Shown here one piece after another: positions 33,038 through 42,074 of a stretch of DNA of 64,000 nucleotides. The notes beneath the pieces were generated by a model. That model did not search any database. It was not told the DNA's origin and saw nothing but the letters and a program-made list of their open reading frames with translations. The stretch is from assembly GCF_001591965.1 (NCBI RefSeq), contig NZ_BCVX01000007.1, positions 124,001 to 188,000 on the forward strand, read 5' to 3'. A program made the translations under genes and the position numbers. Every line of letters starts with the position of its first letter. The first letter of the stretch is position 1. Source of the DNA: Lysinibacillus odysseyi 34hs-1 = NBRC 100172. Lineage in GTDB: Bacteria; Bacillota; Bacilli; Bacillales_A; Planococcaceae.

Positions 33038-34822
33038 ATGCAATTTGAAAAACCTGATGTAGAACAATTTTTTCAGACATTGACCGTTGAAAATTTTACA
33101 GTTAGTCCGGATGAAAAACAGCTGGTATTCAGCACGAACCTAAATGGTCAGTTCAACTTATGGGCAATGGATCTGCCAAACCAGTTTCCCTACCCTTTTT
33201 CTTTTCCAAATCAAAGCACTTCCTATCTTTCCTATGCTAAAACAGGCGATTATATTGTAACCGGCTTTGATCATGACGGAGATGAAAATATTCAGCTTTA
33301 TGCCCTTCCGCCTCAAGGAGGAAAATGGGTGCCGCTTCGGACGAAGGAAGGAGAGCGCCACTTCTTTGCCCATTTGAGCGAAGACGGCAAACGCCTTTAC
33401 TATTTCGGTACAGCAGGTAATCCAACATACTTTAACAACTTTGTATATGACATTGAAACAGGCGAAGAAAAGCTGCTGCTTGAAGGAAGCGAGGCACCTA
33501 CTGGTATCGCCGCAGTTAGTCCAAGCGAGGCTTCGTTCATTGCCGTGAAGGAATTCGGTAATACTTACTCCCTCGCCTATGCCTATATTGGCGGAGAGGC
33601 TGTATTAATGACTCCTGAAACAGAGGAGCAGTATACGGTATCAGATGTAGTGTATACGTCCGAAACTGAAGTATATTTCCTTACAGATCATAAGGCGGAT
33701 TTATCATATTTAGCGAAGTTTGATTTACAAACAAAAGAATTTACACCTGTATTGCAGCTAGACAAAGAAAACTTTGAAGCTGTTCATTTTTCGAAAAAGA
33801 ATAAAGCGTTATATTTAGTCGGAACATATGGGGTTGAGGACCGATTATATGAATATACTTTAGAAACGGGAGAATTAAAAAAATTGGAGGCCCCGTCAAG
33901 CATTGTGGAAAAAATCGTAGTAATGCCAAGTGGTCATCTCTATTTAAAAGGCCGGAGTGCTACGCGTCCAACAAATCTTTTTGTATCGAAAGACAACGCG
34001 ACAACATGGGAAGAACTGACACGCTTCCGGGTACCAGGTGTCCGCGAAGAGGATTTAGTCGAACCGGAAGTGATTACATATCCTTCCTTTGATGGGCTTG
34101 AGATTGAAGCATTGTTCTTTAGAGCGAAGCCTGAAAATGCAAACGACCATGTCATTCTATGGCCGCACGGTGGTCCCCAATCATTAGAACGCAAATGGTT
34201 CCGTTCGATGTTCCAAGTGCTCTTAAACCGCGGTTATTCCATTTTTGCACCAAACTTCCGCGGTTCCTCAAACTACGGTCTGCAATTCACAAAAATGGTG
34301 GAGGGAGACTGGGGTCACGGGCCGAGATTGGATAATCTTGAAGGTGTGGAATGGCTTATTCAAAACGGCTATGCAGACCGCGATAAAATGCTGCTGCTAG
34401 GCGGTAGCTATGGCGGTTATATGGCGCTTTTACTGCACGGACGCCATGCTGATTATTTCAAAGCTGTTGTTGATATTTTCGGGCCGAGTAATCTATTCTC
34501 CTTCATTGAATCTGTGCCGGAGTTCTGGAAGCCATTTATGGACCAATGGGTAGGCAACCCTGAGAAAGATAAGGAACGGCTGACGAAAGACTCACCGATT
34601 ACTTACCTGGACGGAATGACAAAGCCAATGCTTGTTATCCAAGGAGCAAATGACCCGCGTGTTGTACAGAAGGAATCAGACCAAATTGTTGCAGCATTAA
34701 AAGAAAAAGGCCGTCCAGTCGAATATATGGTGCTCCCTGATGAAGGGCATGGCTTCTCAAAGAAAGCAAATGAAATTCTTGTTTACCAAAAAATGCTTGA
34801 TTTCTTTGATCAATACATTTAA
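33038..34822 (+). CDS. S9-family prolyl-oligopeptidase-like serine peptidase
   Basis: A 594-residue cytoplasmic peptidase. Residues about 1-340 are a beta-propeller (repeated blocks such as [20 protein letters not shown] and [11 protein letters not shown]); the C-terminal catalytic domain has the nucleophile Ser457 in GGSYGGYM, Asp539 in GANDPRV and His571 in DEGHGF, with GGPQ forming the oxyanion hole. This fits the acylaminoacyl-peptidase/YuxL branch. GGAGAG precedes the ATG. Followed closely by a small membrane-protein gene that may be co-transcribed. Confidence 0.9.
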   Translation: MQFEKPDVEQFFQTLTVENFTVSPDEKQLVFSTNLNGQFNLWAMDLPNQFPYPFSFPNQSTSYLSYAKTGDYIVTGFDHDGDENIQLYALPPQGGKWVPLRTKEGERHFFAHLSEDGKRLYYFGTAGNPTYFNNFVYDIETGEEKLLLEGSEAPTGIAAVSPSEASFIAVKEFGNTYSLAYAYIGGEAVLMTPETEEQYTVSDVVYTSETEVYFLTDHKADLSYLAKFDLQTKEFTPVLQLDKENFEAVHFSKKNKALYLVGTYGVEDRLYEYTLETGELKKLEAPSSIVEKIVVMPSGHLYLKGRSATRPTNLFVSKDNATTWEELTRFRVPGVREEDLVEPEVITYPSFDGLEIEALFFRAKPENANDHVILWPHGGPQSLERKWFRSMFQVLLNRGYSIFAPNFRGSSNYGLQFTKMVEGDWGHGPRLDNLEGVEWLIQNGYADRDKMLLLGGSYGGYMALLLHGRHADYFKAVVDIFGPSNLFSFIESVPEFWKPFMDQWVGNPEKDKERLTKDSPITYLDGMTKPMLVIQGANDPRVVQKESDQIVAALKEKGRPVEYMVLPDEGHGFSKKANEILVYQKMLDFFDQYI

Positions 34823-34905
34823 GGATCATTCCCTGCTCTTTATTTTTATAGATGAAGGGCTTTCGTGAAGAAAATCAATATAGGAAGCAAGGAGTTGACT
34901 ATAAA

Positions 34906-35181
34906 ATGGAGTTTCTAGAAGTCTTATTCATAATCGTCATACTGGCTCCTTCCCTGTATTTTGCTTTATTATTTCTAATGAAGAAGTTTCATTTTTACAG
35001 ATGGTTTATGACGTCGCCAAAACAGCGGAGAAAGGCAAAAAGACGCAAACGGCGAAACAAATATTCTAATGATAATGATTCATCCGATTCTTTCTGGGAT
35101 ATATTATTCTCCGACTCCTACTCCAGCTCCGATACAAGCAGTGATAGCGGTGGTGATGGTGGAGGCGGTGGTGGCGATTAA
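34906..35181 (+). CDS. Small single-pass membrane protein with a Ser/Asp/Gly-rich tail
   Basis: A 91-residue protein: one membrane helix (LFIIVILAPSLYFALLFLM), a basic stretch (KQRRKAKRRKRRNK), then a low-complexity acidic tail of Ser and Asp ending in GGDGGGGGGD. AAGGAG lies 11 bases before the ATG at 34906; an in-frame ATG at 34852 would add 18 residues but lacks a site. The family is not recognised; Gly-rich tails of this kind occur in small Bacillota envelope proteins. A very strong terminator follows. Confidence 0.6.
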   Translation: MEFLEVLFIIVILAPSLYFALLFLMKKFHFYRWFMTSPKQRRKAKRRKRRNKYSNDNDSSDSFWDILFSDSYSSSDTSSDSGGDGGGGGGD

Positions 35182-35223
35182 GAACAGATTCATCTACACC
35201 CCCCAGGCTGTTTTTTGATATGA

Positions 35224-35270
35224 AAATCGCCCCTAACCTTTTGTATTTGGTTAGGGGCGATTTGTCTTTA
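35224..35270 (+). terminator. Strong bidirectional terminator
   Basis: AAATCGCCCCTAACC and GGTTAGGGGCGATTT form a perfect 15-base stem, followed by a T-rich tail. Confidence 0.9.
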
Positions 35271-35491
35271 CTTTACTCAAGCTTCTCTTTCTTATGTAGA
35301 TGCTTATCCATTATAAAAACAAAAGAGCGGCATTAAGAAAACTAACTCCCAATCCAAGATTCAACTGTAAAAAAGGATTAGAAGAACCGATTTTGACAAT
35401 GATGCAACATCATATGGCAAATATTTGTTAATAGAGGCTGTTCTGATATTTCTTTGGAGCATTTGGACAAATGGATGTACCATACTTCCTT

Positions 35492-35989
35492 TTATATTTT
35501 GTAGACGTTAACGTTCTTCCCGTTTAATTCAATTTGCCGATCCTTTTTCATGCCGATTTTTAATGCCACTTTTTCGGAAGCTGTATTCTCGGCTTGAATA
35601 AGCGAAATCATCTTATGTAATTTTAAATGATTCATCCCGAAATCCTTTAATGCTTCTGCAGCTTCGGTAGCATATCCTTTATACCAATGGGTCTCATCTA
35701 TCCAATAGCCGATCTCCAATACTTCCTCACCCTCAATAATTTGAGGGACTATGCCTGCATGGCCAATTTTTTCACCTGTTTCTCTATCAACTAACAATTT
35801 TAAACCATAATGTTCATTCACCTTATATTGACCTAAAATCCAGTCTAAAAACTGATTGATCTCATCTTTGTTGCGCACATGGCCTTTACCAATATATTTA
35901 ACCATATTAGGATTCTCTAATAGCTTCTCTAAAAAATTGATATCCTGTACAGTATAATCTTCAAATTGTAAACGCTGGCTCGTTAACAT
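35492..35989 (-). CDS. GNAT acetyltransferase, RimJ-like
   Basis: A 165-residue acetyltransferase of the RimJ/RimL type: LTSQRLQFEDYTVQDINFLE at the start, LEIGYWIDETHWYKGYATEA (acetyl-CoA loop) and NTASEKVALKIGMKKD. Such enzymes acetylate ribosomal proteins or small amines. GGAGGAGAAATGATAG precedes the ATG. The gap downstream of its stop to 35270 carries only a weakly coding-like minus-strand stretch that I do not call. Confidence 0.8.
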   Translation of the reverse strand: MLTSQRLQFEDYTVQDINFLEKLLENPNMVKYIGKGHVRNKDEINQFLDWILGQYKVNEHYGLKLLVDRETGEKIGHAGIVPQIIEGEEVLEIGYWIDETHWYKGYATEAAEALKDFGMNHLKLHKMISLIQAENTASEKVALKIGMKKDRQIELNGKNVNVYKI

Positions 35990-36063
35990 CTATCATTTCT
36001 CCTCCTTAGCTCTTTTCCTTTGGTTATCAACCAACAGAGCCTTCTCATGTATACTATACTAAC

Positions 36064-36309
36064 TTAAATTGCAGAACGCTTCGGGATAGCCTTTTCTTTT
36101 TTTCTCGCAGCAATTAATAGTCTATGTTTACGTAAACCTATTCCGATACTCCAAGTTACTGCAATCATAGAAATCACTATAATAATAAATCTGCCATTAG
36201 GAAACGTTTCACTCATCGCTGAAAGCGCTATACCTGCACAGCCTAAACTAATGACTAGAAAAGTACCTAAAGCGAATAATAGATAAATCGATAAATCTTT
36301 TACGGTCAT
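36064..36309 (-). CDS. Small two-helix membrane protein
   Basis: An 81-residue protein with two membrane helices (LSIYLLFALGTFLVISLGCA and FIIIVISMIAVTWSIGIGL) and a basic C-terminal tail. AGAGGGG lies eight bases before the ATG at 36309, which decides the start over the in-frame ATG at 36345. Family not recognised. Confidence 0.6.
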   Translation of the reverse strand: MTVKDLSIYLLFALGTFLVISLGCAGIALSAMSETFPNGRFIIIVISMIAVTWSIGIGLRKHRLLIAARKKEKAIPKRSAI

Positions 36310-36378
36310 CGTTACTTCCCCTCTTTGTCTTTTAGGAATATCCAAATTGAAAATTATTTTTTCTATATCCGCATTTCT

Positions 36379-36552
36379 ATGCCGGGCTCTTATTTATTTA
36401 GACTTTTATTAGTCTGCAAAACCAGCAAGTTAAACGATGGACAGCTTCTTTATAATTCTATAGAAAAAATAAAAGAGAATTGGAATGAAGCAATAGAGAT
36501 AATTCACTATAATAGAAAATTTGAATGCTTCATTAAGAATCCACCCCGCTAA
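36379..36552 (+). CDS. Possible small protein or gene remnant
   Basis: A plus-strand frame whose C-terminal part (KLNDGQLLYNSIEKIKENWN, EAIEIIHYNRKFECFIKNPP) has protein-like composition. No ribosome site precedes the ATG at 36379 or the earlier one at 36325, so a truncated remnant is as likely as a real gene. An A/T-rich hairpin with TTCTTTTTTT follows at about 36571-36592. Confidence 0.3.
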   Translation: MPGSYLFRLLLVCKTSKLNDGQLLYNSIEKIKENWNEAIEIIHYNRKFECFIKNPPR

Positions 36553-36654
36553 ATAATAAAGCGCAATAAAAAAAGAATCCGCTTCTTTTTTTCTGGAACA
36601 GAAGGAGTTTTTTTTAATGGTTTCAAAAGATGTTTCTTCTTCACGTGTATCCTC

Positions 36655-37467
36655 CTAGATAAACGTTTGTTCATAGAGTTTCAGAATCCATTGCTTGCTT
36701 TGAGGGAAATTTTCATGGCGCTGTAGATACATGAATAATGTATTCGCAAATTTCTTCACATTCCAATGTATACGGTATTTGGCAAGTTCATCATCAGAAT
36801 AGCCTGCCTCTAAACTAACCAGCCATGACATAAGCGTATGGTCGTCCAGCCCTTTTTGAATTAATGCTGAAATGATAGAAAGAATTCGTTCATCCTCCTC
36901 GTCAATATATGCTTCCTCTACTAATAAACACTCTTTTACTGCTTGTAGGCAGCGATTTGCGTTATGTTCATCAAACATTGGATGCAGAATGGCACATGTC
37001 AATAAATCGCTGCCATGAGCAATACTATGAGCCCAGCCCTTTTCGGGTACATAACCGCGGCGGTCCTTTTCCTGAAGAAGGTATTGGATGCTTGCCTCTA
37101 TTGCTTTTTCGATTAATGAAATATCCACCTTCTGCTCCTTGCCGTCCTTATTTAGTAGGCAGGCGAGGACAAGTGCAGAAAAGGAACGAGTAAATACCTG
37201 GTCTGATGGGCCTTCTTCCCCTAGACCTAAAAACAGATGATGATCATCTAAACATGTTGCCAGCACATACGTCTCCTGCTCCACTGTTAAGGCATGCCCG
37301 CTAATCAGCTTAGCAAAAGCCCGGTAAATACATTGATCCCGTAAATAAGAATCTGTACTGCCGATTTCTTCTAGCATTCGATCTAGTAATAGATCCATCT
37401 CTTTAGTAGATGTACCGAGATTTTTATCACTTAGTATATCTTCCAATACTTTGGTTAAATTGGACAT
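36655..37467 (-). CDS. DUF2785-family protein
   Basis: A 270-residue all-helical protein. DRRGYVPEKGWAHSIAHGSD is the hallmark of DUF2785, whose members in Bacillota have no established function. No membrane helix or signal. It lies 64 bases downstream of a histidine-phosphatase gene on the same strand, so co-transcription is possible. Each helical pair ends in charged loops, suggesting a scaffold-like alpha-solenoid. Confidence 0.8.
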   Translation of the reverse strand: MSNLTKVLEDILSDKNLGTSTKEMDLLLDRMLEEIGSTDSYLRDQCIYRAFAKLISGHALTVEQETYVLATCLDDHHLFLGLGEEGPSDQVFTRSFSALVLACLLNKDGKEQKVDISLIEKAIEASIQYLLQEKDRRGYVPEKGWAHSIAHGSDLLTCAILHPMFDEHNANRCLQAVKECLLVEEAYIDEEDERILSIISALIQKGLDDHTLMSWLVSLEAGYSDDELAKYRIHWNVKKFANTLFMYLQRHENFPQSKQWILKLYEQTFI

Positions 37468-37530
37468 TTATTCTCCCACCTCTTTCTTCCAACGATAGCC
37501 CGAATTCCAAATAGGGCATAGTATAAAAGC

Positions 37531-38106
37531 CTAAATAACTTCATTCAGGATGAATTTGCTTAAGCCAGAACCCAGATCATAAAACATTGCCTGACCTTCC
37601 TCATATTCAACCCGGTAAACATGGGGATTTTTCATTGCCTGCCATTCATTAAATCCAAATTGGTTATTCAAGCTTTGCAGGAATAACGATATGAGGTTTC
37701 CGTGAGAGACAAGGAGTGTTGTTTCATTCCCTTTTAACAACTCATGTACGACGTCGTTGATGCGGGCAAGTGCCTCCTTACTTGATTCCCCGCCTTCAAA
37801 GCATACATCATGATCCTCGAATGTTTGAGCCAGCTTGTCCTGCCAGTCTTCTAGATCGTTTATGCTTAAAATACGTTCAGCCAGTCTGTTATCGGTCTCA
37901 ATTTGGAAACCGTTGTCATCTGCGAAAGGCTGGATCGTTCGTATAGCACGTAAGAAAGGGCTGGAAATGATTTTTTCAATCTTTAGAACCTTCAACTGCT
38001 CTTTTAATTGAACAGCCTGCAACTGCCCCTCTGGAGTAAGCAACGCTGCCGGCTCCTGCCCTTCTGCTTTTGCATGTCTTACTATATAAAAAGTTCTTTT
38101 CCCCAT
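37531..38106 (-). CDS. Histidine phosphatase family protein
   Basis: A 191-residue phosphatase of the phosphoglycerate-mutase-like clan. The catalytic RHA motif is in FYIVRHAKAEG (His11), the second Arg is in SPFLRAIRTIQPF, Glu in the RLAERILS region, and the second catalytic His in LLVSHGNLISLF. RHA instead of RHG is a common variant. The substrate is probably a small phospho-metabolite. It precedes the DUF2785 gene. The ATG follows AGGAGGTAAC. Confidence 0.85.
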   Translation of the reverse strand: MGKRTFYIVRHAKAEGQEPAALLTPEGQLQAVQLKEQLKVLKIEKIISSPFLRAIRTIQPFADDNGFQIETDNRLAERILSINDLEDWQDKLAQTFEDHDVCFEGGESSKEALARINDVVHELLKGNETTLLVSHGNLISLFLQSLNNQFGFNEWQAMKNPHVYRVEYEEGQAMFYDLGSGLSKFILNEVI

Positions 38107-38374
38107 ATTGTTACCTCCTGTTTTAAAAGAGTAGCAGCTAGTTTGCGGTTAATCGCTTTGGAAGAGACACCTAATAAATACTGCATATCTTTTTTAATTG
38201 GCAAATGATTGGTTTAACCATTTCCTAAGGTTATAATTAAATGGAATATTTTACTTTTTTATTATAGTGCATTTTCATGGCGGTGACACGCCTTTTAAAA
38301 TTGAATTGTTCCTTGGTTTATTGAGCAGGAATTTATTTGTTTTGCAATTTCCCCTTAAAGAAAGAGGTATTTAT

Positions 38375-39289
38375 ATGTCTATCATTTCAAATGCAATTTA
38401 CGGTTTTACGCTTGGAGATGCTTTCGGTGTTCCGGTTGAGTTTCAGGAACGGGATACATATAAAGTAGAGGAGATGGTCGGCTATGGCAGCTGGGATGTT
38501 CCAGCTGGTACATGGTCGGATGATTCTGCCATGATGTTTATTACAATGGAAAATCTGATTCGTGGAAAGGATATTAATCAGCTGAAACAGGCATTTTGTG
38601 ATTGGGCACATCGTGGATATTGGACATATAACGACGAGCCAGCCTTTGACGTCGGTATTACGATAAGAGAAGTAATCAACCGATGGGAGCGTGACGGTCT
38701 GCATGAAAAGGCAAAATCCGATGAATTCAGTAATGGTAATGGCGCATTAATGCGTATATTGCCAATTGCGCTATGGACGTATGGCAAAGAGCTGCAAGGT
38801 GATGTGCTATTCTTGTATGTAAAAGAATATGCTGAGCTAACGCACGGACATATCCGCTCTACCCTTTGCTGCTATCACTATACCCTTGTTGTCCATCGGC
38901 TTTTAGAAGGTATCGGTGCTGCCGATAGCTTAATCTTTGCAAATGAGGCATTAACAGAGATGCTGAAGCAATATCATGAAGAAGCATCCCTTTTTGACCG
39001 CCTGTTTACAATTAATGACTTTTCGAGGGCTGATATTGCAAGTTCCGGCTATGTAATTGACACTCTGGAGGCCGTCTATTGGAGCCTGCTGAACAGCAGC
39101 AATTACTATGAAGCAATTTCCACAGCTGTTCACCTTGGGAAAGATACTGATACAATCGGTGCGTTGACAGGAGGTTTAGCAGGACTTGCTTATAAGAAAC
39201 TAAACGTACCGCAGCAATGGTTTGAAATGCTGCCAAAACGAAGTAACATCCAGGATTTAATTAGCCGTTTTGAGCAGGCTTTAAAATAA
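38375..39289 (+). CDS. ADP-ribosylglycohydrolase family protein
   Basis: A 304-residue ARH-fold hydrolase. The binuclear metal site is marked by GDAFGVPVEF, GTWSDDSAMM (two Asp, near residue 45-50) and the C-terminal LGKDTDTIGALTGGLAGLAY. Such enzymes remove ADP-ribose from proteins, nucleic acids or small molecules, or act on related N-glycosides. AGAGGTATTTAT precedes the ATG at 38375; the long upstream extension from 38267 lacks a ribosome site. It is divergent from the histidine-phosphatase gene and ends at a strong terminator. Confidence 0.9.
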   Translation: MSIISNAIYGFTLGDAFGVPVEFQERDTYKVEEMVGYGSWDVPAGTWSDDSAMMFITMENLIRGKDINQLKQAFCDWAHRGYWTYNDEPAFDVGITIREVINRWERDGLHEKAKSDEFSNGNGALMRILPIALWTYGKELQGDVLFLYVKEYAELTHGHIRSTLCCYHYTLVVHRLLEGIGAADSLIFANEALTEMLKQYHEEASLFDRLFTINDFSRADIASSGYVIDTLEAVYWSLLNSSNYYEAISTAVHLGKDTDTIGALTGGLAGLAYKKLNVPQQWFEMLPKRSNIQDLISRFEQALK

Positions 39290-39325
39290 GTTGGATCAAA
39301 GATAGTCTCTCCTCTTAAAAACAAC

Positions 39326-39373
39326 AAAAAACCCGTTATTTAAAAAAAGATTGATTAAAATAACGGGTTTTTT
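39326..39373. terminator. Strong bidirectional terminator
   Basis: AAAAAACCCGTTATTT and AAATAACGGGTTTTTT around 16 bases; U-tailed on both strands. Confidence 0.9.
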
Positions 39374-39483
39374 GCGGAATTAAATATCGTTTAATATAAT
39401 GGAAATTGATTCCTTTTTATTGAGCTAAAGCCATGTAATTTTAAGTACAAGTTTTTATAAGCTTCAATTGAAAATTGTCTGAT

Positions 39484-39960
39484 TTATTTCAAGTTCAATG
39501 TCATTTTTCTACTTATAGTTTCCATTCCAAAATTTTCGTAGAAAGAAATAGCTTTTTGGTTGAACTCCCAGACATTTAATTCTAATGAAGTAACATCTTT
39601 ATTTTTTGACCACTCCAAACACGCTTCAAATAATGATTTTCCTATTCCTTTTCTTTGATAAGTACTATTTATTCCAAAATCACTCATATATGCAAATTTC
39701 CTCGGTGCCATAGAGTCAAATGGCGGAGCTTCTTTAAGTTCCATTACAGCAAACCCAACCACTTCGTCGCCTATTTTTGCAATAAGAATGTCACTCTTTG
39801 AGTCTTCCACTAATTCGCGGAAATAGTTTTCTGGCATCACTTGATCCGTCTTTTTAAAAATATGTGGTAATGCTTCTGAATGTTCATCTTGTCCTTCTTT
39901 TACTATCAAATTTACAGAATAGTAATCCTCGATGGTTGCCAATTTAATAATAGTACACAT
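39484..39960 (-). CDS. GNAT acetyltransferase
   Basis: A 158-residue acetyltransferase: FAYMSDFGINSTYQRKGIGK (acetyl-CoA motif A) and SLELNVWEFNQKAISFYENF (motif B) are clear. The N-terminus ATIEDYYSVNLIVKEGQDEH is typical of the broad GNAT group. AAGGGG lies about nine bases before the ATG at 39960; a TTG immediately before is ignored. Substrate unknown. Confidence 0.85.
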   Translation of the reverse strand: MCTIIKLATIEDYYSVNLIVKEGQDEHSEALPHIFKKTDQVMPENYFRELVEDSKSDILIAKIGDEVVGFAVMELKEAPPFDSMAPRKFAYMSDFGINSTYQRKGIGKSLFEACLEWSKNKDVTSLELNVWEFNQKAISFYENFGMETISRKMTLNLK

Positions 39961-40041
39961 CAAATATTCCCCTTATAGCTATATATTATATTTACGTTAA
40001 CTTGCTATCTATATTTATTTTATCAATATGTTACAAAATAC

Positions 40042-40134
40042 CTAAAATGATCCTTTTGTTTTTTCAGTGAAGTGAGGAACAGAAGTATCATGATTTAATA
40101 ATGTTCCGTCCAAATCGAAAAGAACCGCCTTTAT
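40042..40134 (-). pseudogene. N-terminal stub of a HAD-family hydrolase
   Basis: The frame reads IKAVLFDLDGTLLNHDTSVP and stops 10 codons later. DxDGT is HAD motif I with the catalytic Asp pair. The first codon is ATA where ATG is expected and the rest of the enzyme is missing, so this is a truncated relic of about 30 codons. Confidence 0.7.
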
Positions 40135-40282
40135 CTATTCCCCAGCCTTTTTCCTCACTAGTAAGATGCTGTACTTGTTTATATTCGAGTAATCGCCATT
40201 TATTTTTCTTTGCTTGAATTCGTTCGACTTTGTTCGAAAATGTTTCCTCGTACCTTACTAAACATATGGGTGTCACTTCCAT
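40088..40282 (-). CDS. Hypothetical 64-residue protein overlapping the HAD stub
   Basis: A frame with protein-like start (EVTPICLVRYEETFSNKVER, IQAKKNKWRLLEYKQVQHLT). Its end (DKGGSFRFGRNIIKS) is only an out-of-frame reading of the HAD stub, so the original gene probably ended earlier or was joined to the stub by a deletion. The ribosome site is poor. Family not recognised. Confidence 0.3.
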   Translation of the reverse strand: MEVTPICLVRYEETFSNKVERIQAKKNKWRLLEYKQVQHLTSEEKGWGIDKGGSFRFGRNIIKS

Positions 40283-40329
40283 CACCCAGCCTTTACTAAC
40301 TCGATAAAAAGTATCTACAGAAAGGAGAA

Positions 40330-40962
40330 TTATATAGCTGGATCCGTCTCTTTCGTTTTTTGTTGTCCATCTATTTTTGCCACATATAGGAAACCGAGCG
40401 CACTGATAATCGTGATGGACCAGGATAATATTTGCTTGAATATGATGCCTTGGTCAAACGCCTCTACCCCATATTTTCCGATTAAATGAACATTCACAGC
40501 CGCAACAATCAGCGACCGCAGTCCGTAGCAAAATGTAATAAGATACAGCACAATCATTTTCTTTTTTGCTGAAAAAAACACTTTCGAGTCGGGGCGTTCG
40601 TATCCCATCATTTCCGCCCCGTCTAAAGCAAAATAGTACGCTATTGGACGTTTCACCAGCATACTGAGGATATAAAATATCCCGATGCAAGCCCCGTAGT
40701 ATACATTATTCCAAAGCATTTGGAGCGCCGAGCCGGATAAGACATCAATCAGTGTCCCGATGATAAGTGTGACCAGTATGAATAGCCCGGAAAAATTAAC
40801 TCTCCGCTGCTCGATGAAGCTGTACAGCCCGTATAAGATAGCTGGCACAGAAGCGAGCAGCATTGTTGCATAATCACCAAGACTTCCCCGCATTGTATTC
40901 CACATAATTAATGGAAGAGCAATATAAAATAATAAATCAAACAGTACAGCTTTCCCTTTCAT
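40330..40962 (-). CDS. VC0807-like integral membrane protein
   Basis: A 210-residue protein with five to six membrane helices: FDLLFYIALPLIMWN, TMLLASVPAILYGLYSFIEQ, LFILVTLIIGTLIDVLSGSA, YGACIGIFYILSML and others, with a conserved-looking central loop (KRPIAYYFALDGAEMMG). The layout matches VC0807-family proteins, whose function is unknown. It is 54 bases downstream of a small two-helix protein gene on the same strand. Confidence 0.65.
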   Translation of the reverse strand: MKGKAVLFDLLFYIALPLIMWNTMRGSLGDYATMLLASVPAILYGLYSFIEQRRVNFSGLFILVTLIIGTLIDVLSGSALQMLWNNVYYGACIGIFYILSMLVKRPIAYYFALDGAEMMGYERPDSKVFFSAKKKMIVLYLITFCYGLRSLIVAAVNVHLIGKYGVEAFDQGIIFKQILSWSITIISALGFLYVAKIDGQQKTKETDPAI

Positions 40963-41016
40963 AACTCCTAAAACCCCTCAGTTCCAATTTAAAAAACAAC
41001 CAATTTGATCATCTAA

Positions 41017-41205
41017 TTATTTCTCCGCAACATTGAATTTTCTTAACTCCCAAAGCCCTCCGAAGAATCCTATAAAGCCTGTAATCATTAAAAGCCAATC
41101 TAACCAGTCAACTACAAATGAACCCGAAAAAATATAATATGTAAAGTAAAGTCCTAAAACAAGACTACTAACTAGACCGATTATTGTTCTTGTTTTTCGG
41201 CTCAT
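41017..41205 (-). CDS. Small two-helix membrane protein
   Basis: A 62-residue protein with two membrane helices (TIIGLVSSLVLGLYFTYYIF and WLDWLLMITGFIGFFGGLW) and charged ends. AAGGAGGG lies about nine bases before the ATG. Function unknown. Upstream, 41206-41535 shows no supportable gene. Confidence 0.65.
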   Translation of the reverse strand: MSRKTRTIIGLVSSLVLGLYFTYYIFSGSFVVDWLDWLLMITGFIGFFGGLWELRKFNVAEK

Positions 41206-41571
41206 CTAATTTTCCCTCCTTATTTCATTTCCTTTTTATTCCCATAAGTATTTGTTCTACAACTATGTTGAAAATCCCTTTGTTATAGCTTTTGTATTTT
41301 ATATTGCGGATAAAAGCCTCTCTGTGAATGGACAAGAATAAATAAGAGATGACTATTCAATGATGTGTATCTAAGCAGCCGATATGTAGCTGCACTACCA
41401 ATAGTATGCTAAATGGAACCGTTTTATCGGACAGAATGAAACATTCTTCTCTTTCTAAAAATCATTTTGTAATTGTCGTAAAATTTTAAATTGACAAATA
41501 AAAAAATACATAATATTTTATATTTATAAGGTTAAATGATTAAATATACAAATCGAAGGTGGGATTCAGGA

Positions 41572-42048
41572 ATGTTGATTCGTAAAGCAAAGGTAACAGA
41601 CGTCCCGGGGATTTATGGTTTAATTGAACATAATGCTAAAAAAGGATTGGTATTGATCCGTTCACATTCCTCTATTTGCGAGGATCTTTTAAGTTTTTAT
41701 GTAGCGGTGGAAAAAGATGAGGTTATTGGTGTCGGCAGCTTGTATATTTATGATGAAACATTAAGTGAAATCCGCTCCCTTGCCGTTTCTGAAAATCATA
41801 TGAAAAAGGGCATCGGAAAAAGAATTACTCAAAAAATTGTAGAAGATGCCGAACAGCTTGGTATAGGTAGAATGATCTCCCTTACCTATCAGGTCGACTT
41901 CTTTTCTAAACTAGGCTTTTCAGTGATTCAAAAAGAAACGATTCCGCAAAAGGTCCGAAAAGATTGTCTAGGCTGTCCGAAATTTTTCGCATGTGATGAG
42001 ACAGCTATGGTCATCCTATTGAATGAACCAGCAGTCTTCCAACAATAA
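41572..42048 (+). CDS. N-acetylglutamate synthase-like GNAT
   Basis: A 158-residue GNAT. EIRSLAVSENHMKKGIGKRI binds acetyl-CoA, DFFSKLGF is motif B, and the C-terminal signature ETIPQKVRKDCLGCPKFFAC with CDETAM is that of ArgA-type short N-acetylglutamate synthases, where the cysteines sit in a structural loop. A role in arginine synthesis is possible, but many Bacillota paralogues of this type have other amino-acid substrates. AGGTGGG precedes the ATG at 41572; the ATG at 41536 has no site. The terminator stem begins inside the last codons. Confidence 0.75.
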   Translation: MLIRKAKVTDVPGIYGLIEHNAKKGLVLIRSHSSICEDLLSFYVAVEKDEVIGVGSLYIYDETLSEIRSLAVSENHMKKGIGKRITQKIVEDAEQLGIGRMISLTYQVDFFSKLGFSVIQKETIPQKVRKDCLGCPKFFACDETAMVILLNEPAVFQQ

Positions 42049-42074
42049 GTAGTCGGAAGGCTGCAGTTTTTTCT
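42031..42074 (+). terminator. Intrinsic terminator overlapping the end of the GNAT gene
   Basis: GCAGTCTTCC (42031-42040) and GGAAGGCTGC (42055-42064) with one G-U pair, then TTTTTTC. Confidence 0.8.

Noticed and set aside
35280-35490. Minus-strand hydrophobic stretch VKIGSSNPFLQLNLGLGVSF before a stop
   Set aside because: Too short, with no start and no ribosome site; a membrane-like reading arises easily from T-rich DNA.
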